DNA of 13,895 nucleotides, from assembly GCA_016839865.1 (NCBI GenBank), contig JAEOTN010000442.1:1-13895 (forward strand), given 5' to 3'. Positions 1-6,233 of this stretch are shown in pieces. Under the pieces are notes generated by a model that did no database searches, was not told the origin of the DNA, and saw only the letters and a list, made by a program, of their open reading frames with translations. This DNA comes from Promethearchaeota archaeon. Lineage in GTDB: Archaea > Asgardarchaeota > Lokiarchaeia > Sigynarchaeales > MK-D1. Both the position numbers and the translations under genes were made by a program. Every line of letters begins with the position of its first letter. Positions within the stretch are counted from its first letter, which is position 1.

Positions 1-1012
1 TAATTTGTTATTAATTGCTCTATTCATCATTCCCAGCACTATAAGTGGTTCAGGATTGCAAAATTCCAATTCATGTTCAATATTCTCGATTTCCATAGGG
101 GATACGGTTTACTTTGGGAATAATGAAGACTATTTACTAAATGGAACGTATTTGTGGCTAGTTCCCAGACAGGACTACAATATTAGTAATGAGATACTAA
201 ATCTCCCGGGATTAATGTTATTGGGATTTGATCATAACAATGATCCAGTAGATGGACGTTTTCAAGGAGGTATGAACGAATATGGTTTGTGTTGGGATTC
301 AAATGGATTACCTTCCGTATCGATGTATTGGAATACGTCTGGAAAAGAAGTTTGGTATTTTAATCATAGTATTTGGATTTGGATGCAACCCCTCCTTGAA
401 TGCCGTAACACAAGCGATGTTATTAACTGGTACAATACTTATGACCTTGGAGATGTGTTTGGTGGGCAAAATCATTATTGTGATGCAAATGGAAATGCAG
501 TAGTCGTTAGTGTAAATTCGACTGGAAATTTCACCTATAAAACGATGGGGGCTGAAAATTATCTAGTTTCTACTAATTTCAATGTGGCTTGGTCTGACAA
601 TCACCACGATCCTTATCCTTGTTCTCGTTATGAAACAGTCACTACAATGCTTGAGGAGATATCTTCTGAAGAGAACTTAACACCAGAAGCTTGCCAAGAT
701 ATTCTTGAAGCTGTTGTAACTAGCCAAACTTCTTATAGCAATGTGTTTGATCCCATTAATCAAGAAATATATCTGAATATCTACCAGAATTTTAAAAGAA
801 CTGTAAAATTAAACCTACATGAGGAATTGGCCAAAGTTACAATAGATGATGAAGAGACTTTGATTCATGAATCTTATTATTATCAACAGATTTTACTTGA
901 AGATTTGTTTAAAATTATACCAGGATATACACTGATTTATATATTAGGTTTTATGATTGTCGCGATATTCTCAATAACAGCGATAATTTTGAAAAAAAAC
1001 TTATTGACGTAA
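1..1012 (+). CDS. Membrane-tethered Ntn hydrolase, penicillin V acylase / C45 / choloylglycine hydrolase-like (5' partial)
   Basis: The reading frame is open to the left edge, so the true start is probably outside; the first in-window start is TTG at 5, and residues below count from it. A hydrophobic stretch (residues 2-13, signal-peptide remnant) is followed by Cys24 in NSCSIFSI, then FGNNEDY (37-43) and GGMNEYGL (88-95). This order, nucleophile Cys, then G-x-N-x-D, then GMNE-x-GL, is characteristic of linear-amide Ntn hydrolases that cleave acyl-amide bonds. NVFDPINQEIYLNI near the C-terminal third fits the family's closing strands. The end is IIPGY (304-308), a membrane helix and a KKN tail, so the enzyme is probably outside the cell and anchored. 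About eight N-x-S/T sequons agree with export. Cys24 lies directly after the presumed signal region, so cleavage there would expose the nucleophile. The substrate is unknown; bile-salt or penicillin specificity cannot be claimed. Confidence 0.8.
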   Translation, partial: NLLLIALFIIPSTISGSGLQNSNSCSIFSISIGDTVYFGNNEDYLLNGTYLWLVPRQDYNISNEILNLPGLMLLGFDHNNDPVDGRFQGGMNEYGLCWDSNGLPSVSMYWNTSGKEVWYFNHSIWIWMQPLLECRNTSDVINWYNTYDLGDVFGGQNHYCDANGNAVVVSVNSTGNFTYKTMGAENYLVSTNFNVAWSDNHHDPYPCSRYETVTTMLEEISSEENLTPEACQDILEAVVTSQTSYSNVFDPINQEIYLNIYQNFKRTVKLNLHEELAKVTIDDEETLIHESYYYQQILLEDLFKIIPGYTLIYILGFMIVAIFSITAIILKKNLLT

Positions 1013-1014
1013 TT

Positions 1015-1037
1015 CTACTTTCTTTTATTTGTATTCC
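1015..1037 (+). terminator. T-rich tract, possible archaeal terminator of the Ntn hydrolase gene
   Basis: Directly after the stop codon the plus strand is strongly T-rich (CTACTTTCTTTTATTTG) with no hairpin. Archaeal RNA polymerase terminates at such tracts without a stem-loop. Support is by composition and position only. Confidence 0.35.
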
Positions 1038-1053
1038 ATAAAGAATCAATAAG

Positions 1054-1061
1054 CTAAAATA
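1054..1061 (+). promoter_or_regulatory. TATA-like box of the M42 peptidase gene
   Basis: CTAAAATA is centred about 27 bases upstream of the ATG at 1084, the spacing expected for a leaderless archaeal transcript. There is no Shine-Dalgarno match between it and the start. Confidence 0.4.
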
Positions 1062-1083
1062 GAGTTAGATGTAATTCAGAAAC

Positions 1084-2211
1084 ATGACTGATTTTACATT
1101 GAAATATGATTTTCTTGAAAAACTCACCAATGCGTGGGGACCTTCGGGATTTGAGCAAGAAGTTCAGAAGATGGTTAGAGAATATGGTAAACCATATGCA
1201 GATGAGATCTCATATGATAAAACCGGTTCTGTTATCTTTCGAAAAGGAACAACAGGACCTAAAATAATGCTTGCGGGTCATGCGGATGAAATTGGATATG
1301 TGATTACGGATGTCACTAAAAGTGGTAATTTGAAAATTTCAAACCTAGGAGGAATCATCCCCCCATACCAGCCTTCAAATGAGATCTTAATCCGTCCATT
1401 TAAGGGAGGAAAGGACATCATTGGAATCATCCAGAAAGGATTCTCTTTAGGTAGAGGGAAAGGAGCGAACGAAGTAACACCACTGAATAAACTTCATGTA
1501 GATATAGGATGTAAATCTAAGAAAGAGGTTGAAGCGTTAGGTATTAGAATTGGGGATGTTGCAACTCAATATGCAATTTACCGAACTATGGATCGCACTC
1601 GAATTAAAAAAGAAAAAGAGGGAAAAGAAACAAAAACTGAAACAAGAGTCGCAGTAGCAAAAGCATTTGATGACAGAATTGGTGTATTTATGGGATTGGA
1701 GATCCTGAGAAAACTGAAAGAAGGAAACATTTCTCATCCAAACCAAGTTTATTTCGCATCTACAACGCAAGAGGAAGTTGGTCTACGAGGCGCTACGACT
1801 GCAGCTCATGTAATCCAACCAGAATTAGGATTTTCATTGGATATCACACCAGCAAAAGATGTTCCAGGAATGCCAGAGAAAGGCCATAACATGGGTGATG
1901 GAGTAATTATTCATGCTAAAGATGGTTCGATGATCGCAAATCCCCGATTAAGAAAATTTGCAATAGAAACGGCAGAAGAAAATGATATTGCATTCCAGCA
2001 TGGATTTTTAGGATTTGGAGGAACCGACGCAGGAAAGATCCACCTCACAGGTGCCGGAGCACCTTCATTGTTTATTGGTATACCTACTCGATACGGCCAT
2101 TCCCAACGAGCAATGATAGATTTGACGGATGTAGAAAACGCGGTGAAATTAATGGTGGAAATGATAAAGAAATTTGATTCTGAAACGATTGCAAGTTTCA
2201 CAAAAATCTAA
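1084..2211 (+). CDS. M42 family metallo-aminopeptidase
   Basis: A complete 375-residue protein of usual M42 length. The family are cytoplasmic di-metal (Zn/Co) aminopeptidases that form tetrahedral 12-mers and trim short peptides released by larger proteases. All expected metal and catalytic positions can be read: His66 and Asp68 in AGHADEIG; bridging Asp196 in KAFDDRIG; Glu230 (general base) and Glu231 (ligand) in TTQEEVGLRGA; Asp253 in SLDITP; His339 in RYGHSQRA. The insert between about 80 and 165 corresponds to the dimerisation (PDZ-like) domain. There is no signal peptide. Residues 175-188 form a lysine/glutamate-rich loop just before the bridging Asp. The family also contains deblocking aminopeptidases and proteins called endoglucanase; sequence alone does not settle the residue preference. 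It probably has its own promoter, 71 bases after the preceding gene. Confidence 0.95.
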   Translation: MTDFTLKYDFLEKLTNAWGPSGFEQEVQKMVREYGKPYADEISYDKTGSVIFRKGTTGPKIMLAGHADEIGYVITDVTKSGNLKISNLGGIIPPYQPSNEILIRPFKGGKDIIGIIQKGFSLGRGKGANEVTPLNKLHVDIGCKSKKEVEALGIRIGDVATQYAIYRTMDRTRIKKEKEGKETKTETRVAVAKAFDDRIGVFMGLEILRKLKEGNISHPNQVYFASTTQEEVGLRGATTAAHVIQPELGFSLDITPAKDVPGMPEKGHNMGDGVIIHAKDGSMIANPRLRKFAIETAEENDIAFQHGFLGFGGTDAGKIHLTGAGAPSLFIGIPTRYGHSQRAMIDLTDVENAVKLMVEMIKKFDSETIASFTKI

Positions 2212-2223
2212 TCGAAATCAACC

Positions 2224-2231
2224 ATTGCAAT
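2224..2231. promoter_or_regulatory. ATTGCAAT palindrome upstream of the isomerase-fold gene (candidate operator)
   Basis: A perfect 8-base palindrome lies 36 bases before the ATG at 2268, touching the upstream edge of the TATA-like region. The same octamer occurs at 5356-5363 upstream of the convergent sulfatase gene. Reading the window I found no other copy. Confidence 0.3.
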
Positions 2232-2245
2232 TTATTTATTACTTA
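2231..2245 (+). promoter_or_regulatory. TATA-like A/T element of the isomerase-fold gene
   Basis: TTTATTTATTACTTA ends about 23 bases before the ATG at 2268, which suits a leaderless transcript from that codon. The T-rich composition may also end transcription of the M42 gene, whose stop is at 2211. Confidence 0.4.
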
Positions 2246-2267
2246 ATTTCTTATTTATTTGAATGGT

Positions 2268-3764
2268 ATGAAGAATAACAAAAAGAAAATACACCTAGTT
2301 TTTATTGGAAAACCTCAGTGGGAAGCCGGATGGCCTTATATGGGATATGACAATGATTCCCTAATCAATTCCGTTCTGAATGAGTTAAAAGAAAGGTATC
2401 CCAGGGTAATTTTTTCAATTGATTCTATGGTTACGTCTCATGATGAAAATGCAGTTAAAGTGAATCAAAACTCTATACAGAATGTTGATGCATGCATCTT
2501 CTTTACGATAGGGCATTACGGGGATCCAAAATTAGTTGAATCTGCACTAAAAGTTATCAAATTTAGACATATCCCAATTGTCCTTGCAAATTTTGTATAT
2601 ATGGGGGATCACACCTTTCTAAAGATAATTACATCGGTAAAAGAGGAAAATTTACCTCTAGTAGCAGTAAGTTCACAAGGAATTGAGGATTTTACAGAAC
2701 ATCTGGATATTATGGTAAATCTATTAGAAATGAAGGGTAAACGAGCATTAGTGTATGCGACTGATGATCCCAATGTCGATTGGAACACAATATTAGAATT
2801 ACAAAATCCTGAAATAGAAACAATCGCATCTGAAAATCCAGGATTTCTCCACCATATAAAATCTATGAAAGATGCTGAAGGAGATTTTTTCACAGATCAT
2901 GAAGGTCAGGATCAAGCACACCAATGGCGTAGGAATGAGGAGTTGTATGAAGAACATCTACGTTTAGTATTCGGTATGGAGATGATTCGAGAAAATCCCG
3001 AAGACATTATGAAATACTATAATCAAGTATCAGAAGACCAAGCAAAAGAAATCGCAAATAAATGGATGAAAAACGCTAGTAAGGTCGTTCCTTCTGATAA
3101 AACTATTCTTAATGCAGCGAAATTATATATTGCACTAAAAAAGCTGTTAGAAGACAAGGACTATGACATCTTCGCTCCTGATTGCGGCACTCTGCTATTG
3201 ACGGGAAGATTACCAGCTTTCCCTTGCATGCCATTTTTTGAATTAGTAAATGACCAAAAATATGGCATTTGTGAGTCAGACATGGATTGTCTGGTGAGCT
3301 TTCTTTTTGGTAATGTTCTCACAAATCGACCGGGTTTTACATCAAATCACACCTTTGATTCGGTAAGAAATCAAGTTACGTATTTGCACTGTATCTGCTC
3401 AAATAAGTTGTATGGTCAAGATGGTACTAGTAGTGATTATGAAATACGTTATCATGGAGAATCTGCAGTATTAGGAGCCTCCCCCTGTGTAAAATTTCCT
3501 GTTGGGGAAATTCTAACAACAATTAAGATCAGCGTTTTTGAGAAGAAAATCGCAATAAGAACAGGCAAAATCGTTGACAACATTGATGACGAAAAAGCAT
3601 GTGTTACAAAAGTTCTTGTCGAATCCGATGTTGAGAAAATATTGCGAAATTATGACTGGAATACTTTTGGATGGCACCGTGTATCATTTGTTGGTGATTG
3701 GAGGAATCAATTCATTATTGGAGCGAAATTATTAGGTTTACAGGTTATTGAAGAAGATAAATAA
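2268..3764 (+). CDS. L-fucose/L-arabinose isomerase-fold protein
   Basis: Enzymes of this fold interconvert aldoses and ketoses using Mn2+ in the cytoplasm. The ATG at 2268 (498 residues) is preferred over the in-frame TTG at 2259 because it leaves a TATA-like element at the right distance; residues here count from the TTG. The N-terminal half is a Rossmann-like region (IHLVFIGKP, DACIFFTIGHYGDP, IPIVLANF). The C-terminal half has the family pattern: CESDMD (338-343, with Glu339 and Asp341/Asp343 as likely metal ligands), NRPGF, then LHCICSN (His377), YHGESAV (399), GEILTTIKI (416-424), and a closing GWHRVSFVGDWR (471-482) with LLGLQVIEED. Family and fold are fairly clear; the sugar is not. 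The sulfatase gene ends 4 bases away on the other strand, suggesting a sulfated or deoxy sugar as substrate, which is inference. Confidence 0.75.
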   Translation: MKNNKKKIHLVFIGKPQWEAGWPYMGYDNDSLINSVLNELKERYPRVIFSIDSMVTSHDENAVKVNQNSIQNVDACIFFTIGHYGDPKLVESALKVIKFRHIPIVLANFVYMGDHTFLKIITSVKEENLPLVAVSSQGIEDFTEHLDIMVNLLEMKGKRALVYATDDPNVDWNTILELQNPEIETIASENPGFLHHIKSMKDAEGDFFTDHEGQDQAHQWRRNEELYEEHLRLVFGMEMIRENPEDIMKYYNQVSEDQAKEIANKWMKNASKVVPSDKTILNAAKLYIALKKLLEDKDYDIFAPDCGTLLLTGRLPAFPCMPFFELVNDQKYGICESDMDCLVSFLFGNVLTNRPGFTSNHTFDSVRNQVTYLHCICSNKLYGQDGTSSDYEIRYHGESAVLGASPCVKFPVGEILTTIKISVFEKKIAIRTGKIVDNIDDEKACVTKVLVESDVEKILRNYDWNTFGWHRVSFVGDWRNQFIIGAKLLGLQVIEEDK

Positions 3765-3768
3765 AATA

Positions 3769-5313
3769 TTATTCTTTTTTCTTCTTTTTCTTCGGTTCTC
3801 TGATATGACGACCACGAACCCATGCAAGACTATAATGGTCTCCAGTTTTCTCCCGTGATTTTGTGAGTTTTTTTTTCATATCCTCAAGGACATCAGCAAA
3901 TTCTTCTTTGAAAATGAGATTTTCCAATTCAAATGGATCTTCTTTCAAGTTATACAATTCATCCATGTCATTTTCGTTGTAGATATACTTGAATCCTGAT
4001 TCCGATACCAATACTCTCCCAAAATGGGGATACATATGCCCCCAAGTCTGTGTCATAACTTCTTTCCTCCATTTCGCGTTCGGACTCTTAAACAAGGGGA
4101 AAAGACTCATCCCATCTACTGGTTTGGAATAATGTGTTCCTGCTGCGTCCAAAATAGTAGGCCCATAATCAATATTACTTACTAACTTTTCAATTTTCTG
4201 CTCAGGTTTGATCACCCCGGGATAGCGTATCGCTAATGGTGTACGAATAATCTCTTCCGGCATATAAGTTTCTTTATCATAATGTCCGCCGTGGCACCCT
4301 AATCCGTCTCCATGATCAGAAGTCCAGAAAAGGAGCATATTATCTTCTAGCCCTAATTCCTTTATTGCGTCTAAAACCATTCCCGCAGCCTCGTCCGCCA
4401 TAGTCTGTTGAGCATAATGAAATGCCATTACTTCTTGGAATGTCCGCCATGATACGCGATTAGGGATGGTTAAATTCCAGTTCCCATCTCCCATTGGTGG
4501 GTTCAATTCTCTCTTGTAGACTTGTGGTTTTGTATCTAAATCTTCTGAAAAGCTAGGAGACATAAGAATTTTTTTGGGAGGATAGAGATCAAGGAATTCC
4601 TGAGTTGCATAATATGGTTGGTGTGGTGAATAAAAATCTAATCTTAAGTGAAAAGGTTGATTATTACCTTTTTTCCGTTCCTCAGCAATTTCTTTTAGTT
4701 TGTTTATTACCATATGAGCAAAGAAAAAAGTTTCATGAGATTCCTTAGGGCATGTCATCAACCCACAAATGTTTTCTGCATTAAAAGGGAACTCTGGTAC
4801 GTATTTTTCTCCAATAATTATTCCGTTTTGTTCATTCATATGCTCAGGATAAAAGGAATACTTCACTTCAACTTGCATAGGTGGAAGATTTTTTTCCTTA
4901 AGATATTCTTTATATTCGTCAGTAATATAGGGATTTCCAAAACGAGGATAGGAATAACCCTCGCAACCGAACTGGTGAGCAGTTCCAGAACCCGCGTGCC
5001 ATTTTCCGATGTAAATAAGCCTATATCCTTGTTCTTTCAACTTTTCAAAGTATGTATCCTTGTCATAAGGGTGGTGACTTTCATTTCGAATTTCACCATG
5101 GTTATGGGGGTATAATCCAGTCAAAATACTACGTCGGGCAGGTCCACACAGCGGAACACATGTGTATGCGTTGGTAAATTCGATTCCTTCCAATGCCACT
5201 CGATCAAAATTCGGTTTTTGGATTGGAATAGATCCAATTTGTTCGCCATGGCCATAAAAACTCTGATGGTCCTCCAAAATAAAAATAATATCGGGAGGTT
5301 GTGACTTTCCCAT
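3769..5313 (-). CDS. Sulfatase, type I formylglycine (Cys-type), cytoplasmic
   Basis: A complete 514-residue member of the sulfatase/alkaline phosphatase superfamily, predicted to hydrolyse sulfate esters. The signature PLCGPARRSILTG (54-66) contains C-x-P-x-R; Cys56 would be oxidised to formylglycine and Arg60 supports it. LYPHNHG follows as usual. Other active-site elements are Glu14/Asp15 in ILEDHQ, YIGKWH (101-106; Lys104, His106), SPHQPY (His231), and TSDHGD (331-336; Asp333, His334). The C-terminal subdomain ends with DELYNLKEDPFELENL, common in arylsulfatases. There is no signal peptide, so it should act in the cytoplasm on an imported substrate. The first metal-site Asp of the common DDH/DDQ motif is Glu here. 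It ends in six lysines and a glutamate. No maturase (FGE or radical-SAM anSME) is in the window. It is convergent with the isomerase-fold gene. Confidence 0.93.
   Translation of the reverse strand: MGKSQPPDIIFILEDHQSFYGHGEQIGSIPIQKPNFDRVALEGIEFTNAYTCVPLCGPARRSILTGLYPHNHGEIRNESHHPYDKDTYFEKLKEQGYRLIYIGKWHAGSGTAHQFGCEGYSYPRFGNPYITDEYKEYLKEKNLPPMQVEVKYSFYPEHMNEQNGIIIGEKYVPEFPFNAENICGLMTCPKESHETFFFAHMVINKLKEIAEERKKGNNQPFHLRLDFYSPHQPYYATQEFLDLYPPKKILMSPSFSEDLDTKPQVYKRELNPPMGDGNWNLTIPNRVSWRTFQEVMAFHYAQQTMADEAAGMVLDAIKELGLEDNMLLFWTSDHGDGLGCHGGHYDKETYMPEEIIRTPLAIRYPGVIKPEQKIEKLVSNIDYGPTILDAAGTHYSKPVDGMSLFPLFKSPNAKWRKEVMTQTWGHMYPHFGRVLVSESGFKYIYNENDMDELYNLKEDPFELENLIFKEEFADVLEDMKKKLTKSREKTGDHYSLAWVRGRHIREPKKKKKKE
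3773..3793 (+). terminator. T-tract ending the isomerase-fold gene, inside the sulfatase tail
   Basis: Nine bases after the stop at 3764 the plus strand reads TCTTTTTTCTTCTTTTTCTTC, a typical archaeal T-tract terminator. On the minus strand the same bases encode the lysine-rich end of the sulfatase, so one sequence appears to serve both roles. Confidence 0.45.
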
Positions 5314-5335
5314 GCTCTCATCTTAGGTTTTCTGG

Positions 5336-5344
5336 TTTTTAATA
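5336..5344 (-). promoter_or_regulatory. TATA-like box of the sulfatase gene
   Basis: On the minus strand TATTAAAAA spans -31 to -23 relative to the ATG at 5313, with a purine-rich GGTAAAAAC just upstream that could act as a BRE. No Shine-Dalgarno sequence lies between box and start, so a leaderless mRNA is likely. Confidence 0.5.
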
Positions 5345-5355
5345 GTTTTTACCGA

Positions 5356-5363
5356 ATTGCAAT
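5356..5363. promoter_or_regulatory. ATTGCAAT palindrome upstream of the sulfatase gene (candidate operator)
   Basis: Second copy of the perfect octamer palindrome, at -50 to -43 from the sulfatase start, 11 bases upstream of its TATA-like box. The position is close to that of the copy before the isomerase-fold gene (-44 to -37). Confidence 0.3.
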
Positions 5364-5368
5364 CAAAT

Positions 5369-5386
5369 CCAGATATGAATATATGG
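5369..5386. repeat. Imperfect 18-base inverted repeat between divergent promoters
   Basis: CCAGATAT-GA-ATATATGG: the 8-base arms pair at 7 of 8 positions. It lies between the TATA-like boxes of the sulfatase (minus) and the DUF3795-type gene (plus), a usual place for a dimeric regulator's site. The A/T content makes chance symmetry possible. Confidence 0.25.
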
Positions 5387-5402
5387 TTGTGCACTGAAAG
5401 TC

Positions 5403-5411
5403 TTTATAAAA
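5403..5411 (+). promoter_or_regulatory. TATA box of the DUF3795/VOC/GNAT-fusion cluster
   Basis: GAAAGTCTTTATAAAAGG holds a clear TTTATAAAA with a purine-rich BRE-like GAAAG before it. Its centre is 23 bases before ATG 5430 and 32 before ATG 5439, so transcription should begin at or within a few bases of the start codon. It is one of the two best promoter matches in the window. Confidence 0.6.
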
Positions 5412-5429
5412 GGAGAATAACACCTAAAA

Positions 5430-5804
5430 ATGGTAAAAATGGTAAAAAAAACGTTTGAGATTCCTAGTCCTTGTGGGATTGCTTGCGATACTGGAAAATG
5501 TATGTTTTATACGGGAAAAAAGGAACCCCAATGTCCTGGTTGTATTAAGTGTGCGGGTAAACCATTTTGGGGACAATGCAAAGTATTCAAATGTGCGGAA
5601 GAAAAAGGAGTAGAACATTGTGGATTATGTCCCGATTTTCCGTGCGATCTATTGCCAGAACAGTTTGATCCCAGCAATCCAAGGGGAAAGGAAGAAGCCA
5701 TATTCAGAATTGGTCATTTAGCAATACGAGCAAAAATTGGAACAAAAAAGTGGCTAGAACAACTTAAAGATGGTAGTTTAGTCTTATTTGATATTGAAAA
5801 TTGA
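5430..5804 (+). CDS. Cysteine-rich DUF3795-type protein
   Basis: A 124-residue soluble protein with 11 cysteines, in the order C15-x3-C19-x4-C24, C35-x2-C38-x2-C41, C50-x4-C55, C64-x2-C67-x4-C72. The opening SPCGIACDTGKC, the central CPGC, and the segment KCAEEKGVEHCGLCPDFPC match the pattern of DUF3795 proteins, common in archaea and anaerobic bacteria. Their function is unknown; the paired cysteines suggest zinc or Fe-S binding. Residues 73-124 have no cysteine and look helical at first (EEAIFRIGHLAIRAKIG). Two starts are possible: ATG 5430 and ATG 5439, created by a direct repeat ATGGTAAAAATGGTAAAA. AGGAG at 5411-5415 is too far from either to be a good ribosome site. It is the first gene of a likely operon with the VOC gene 18 bases later. 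Confidence 0.8.
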   Translation: MVKMVKKTFEIPSPCGIACDTGKCMFYTGKKEPQCPGCIKCAGKPFWGQCKVFKCAEEKGVEHCGLCPDFPCDLLPEQFDPSNPRGKEEAIFRIGHLAIRAKIGTKKWLEQLKDGSLVLFDIEN

Positions 5805-5810
5805 GGTTAT

Positions 5811-5815
5811 GAGGT
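5811..5815 (+). promoter_or_regulatory. Shine-Dalgarno site of the VOC gene
   Basis: GAGGT followed by TGAT lies 7 bases before ATG 5823 and complements the 3' end of archaeal 16S rRNA. It is the only well-placed Shine-Dalgarno site I see, at an internal gene of a presumed operon, in contrast to the leaderless first genes. Confidence 0.5.
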
Positions 5816-5822
5816 TGATATT

Positions 5823-6200
5823 ATGAGAAAACCAAAAATTGGATTTTTTGAGTTATGTTTCGATGTTAAAGACTTAGATAAGTCTATTGCGTTCTATGAG
5901 AAGTTGGGATTTTATCTCATCAAAGGCAAATCAGAATACGGTACTGCTTGTATGTCGAATGGAGATATAAGTTTAACGTTATTTGCAGAAAACACAATTA
6001 AACAAGAATTTGGTGTTGATTTCCTATTCAATTTTCGGGGTGGGAATGTTGAAGCAAATTATAAACAATTAAAAGAGAAGGGAATTGAATTCGAACAACC
6101 ACCAAAAATCTGGACGGATGGGGTATCTATTGATGCGAAATTTCGGGATCCAGATGGGAATTTAATATACCTTGACACCCACCCATCCGAAGCTGATTAG
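5823..6200 (+). CDS. VOC (glyoxalase/bleomycin-resistance fold) protein
   Basis: A 125-residue single-module vicinal-oxygen-chelate protein, which normally dimerises to make a complete barrel. The first half shows the beta-alpha-beta start FFELCFDVKDLDKSIAFYEKLGF (8-30); the second ends in FRDPDGNLIYLDTHP (107-121), the standard closing motif. VOC enzymes use His/Glu ligands on a divalent metal; here the first ligand position appears to be Glu10 and the usual closing Glu (NLIEL) is Tyr116 (NLIYL). The metal site may therefore be altered or lost, and a binding or drug-sequestering role is as likely as an isomerase or dioxygenase. It follows the DUF3795-type gene by 18 bases with its own Shine-Dalgarno site, so the two are probably co-transcribed. 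The substrate is unknown. Confidence 0.85.
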   Translation: MRKPKIGFFELCFDVKDLDKSIAFYEKLGFYLIKGKSEYGTACMSNGDISLTLFAENTIKQEFGVDFLFNFRGGNVEANYKQLKEKGIEFEQPPKIWTDGVSIDAKFRDPDGNLIYLDTHPSEAD

Positions 6201-6201
6201 A

Positions 6202-6210
6202 TTTTTATTA
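6202..6210 (+). promoter_or_regulatory. Possible TATA-like box of the GNAT-fusion gene
   Basis: TTTTTATTA is centred 28 bases before ATG 6234, so the gene may have its own leaderless transcript. The alternative is read-through from the upstream pair; the 33-base gap permits either. Confidence 0.3.
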
Positions 6211-6233
6211 GGTGGGGTCATATATCACACCCA

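Noticed and set aside
62..76. Lipoprotein signal (lipobox) at Cys24 of the Ntn hydrolase
   Set aside because: The residues before the Cys are SNS, without the Leu at -3 and small hydrophobic pattern, and the Cys is explained as the Ntn nucleophile with a C-terminal anchor present.
2259..2267. TTG start for the isomerase-fold protein
   Set aside because: It adds three residues only; ATG 2268 is a stronger codon and better spaced from the A/T-rich promoter element. Not fully excluded.
4714..5115. 133-codon plus-strand open frame inside the sulfatase gene
   Set aside because: It lies antisense to conserved sulfatase sequence with clear motifs; its translation is F/I-rich and has no recognisable domain or promoter.
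5408..5415. AAAAGGAG as Shine-Dalgarno site of the DUF3795-type gene
   Set aside because: It is 14 bases from the nearer ATG and overlaps the TATA box, so it is probably upstream of or at the edge of the transcript.
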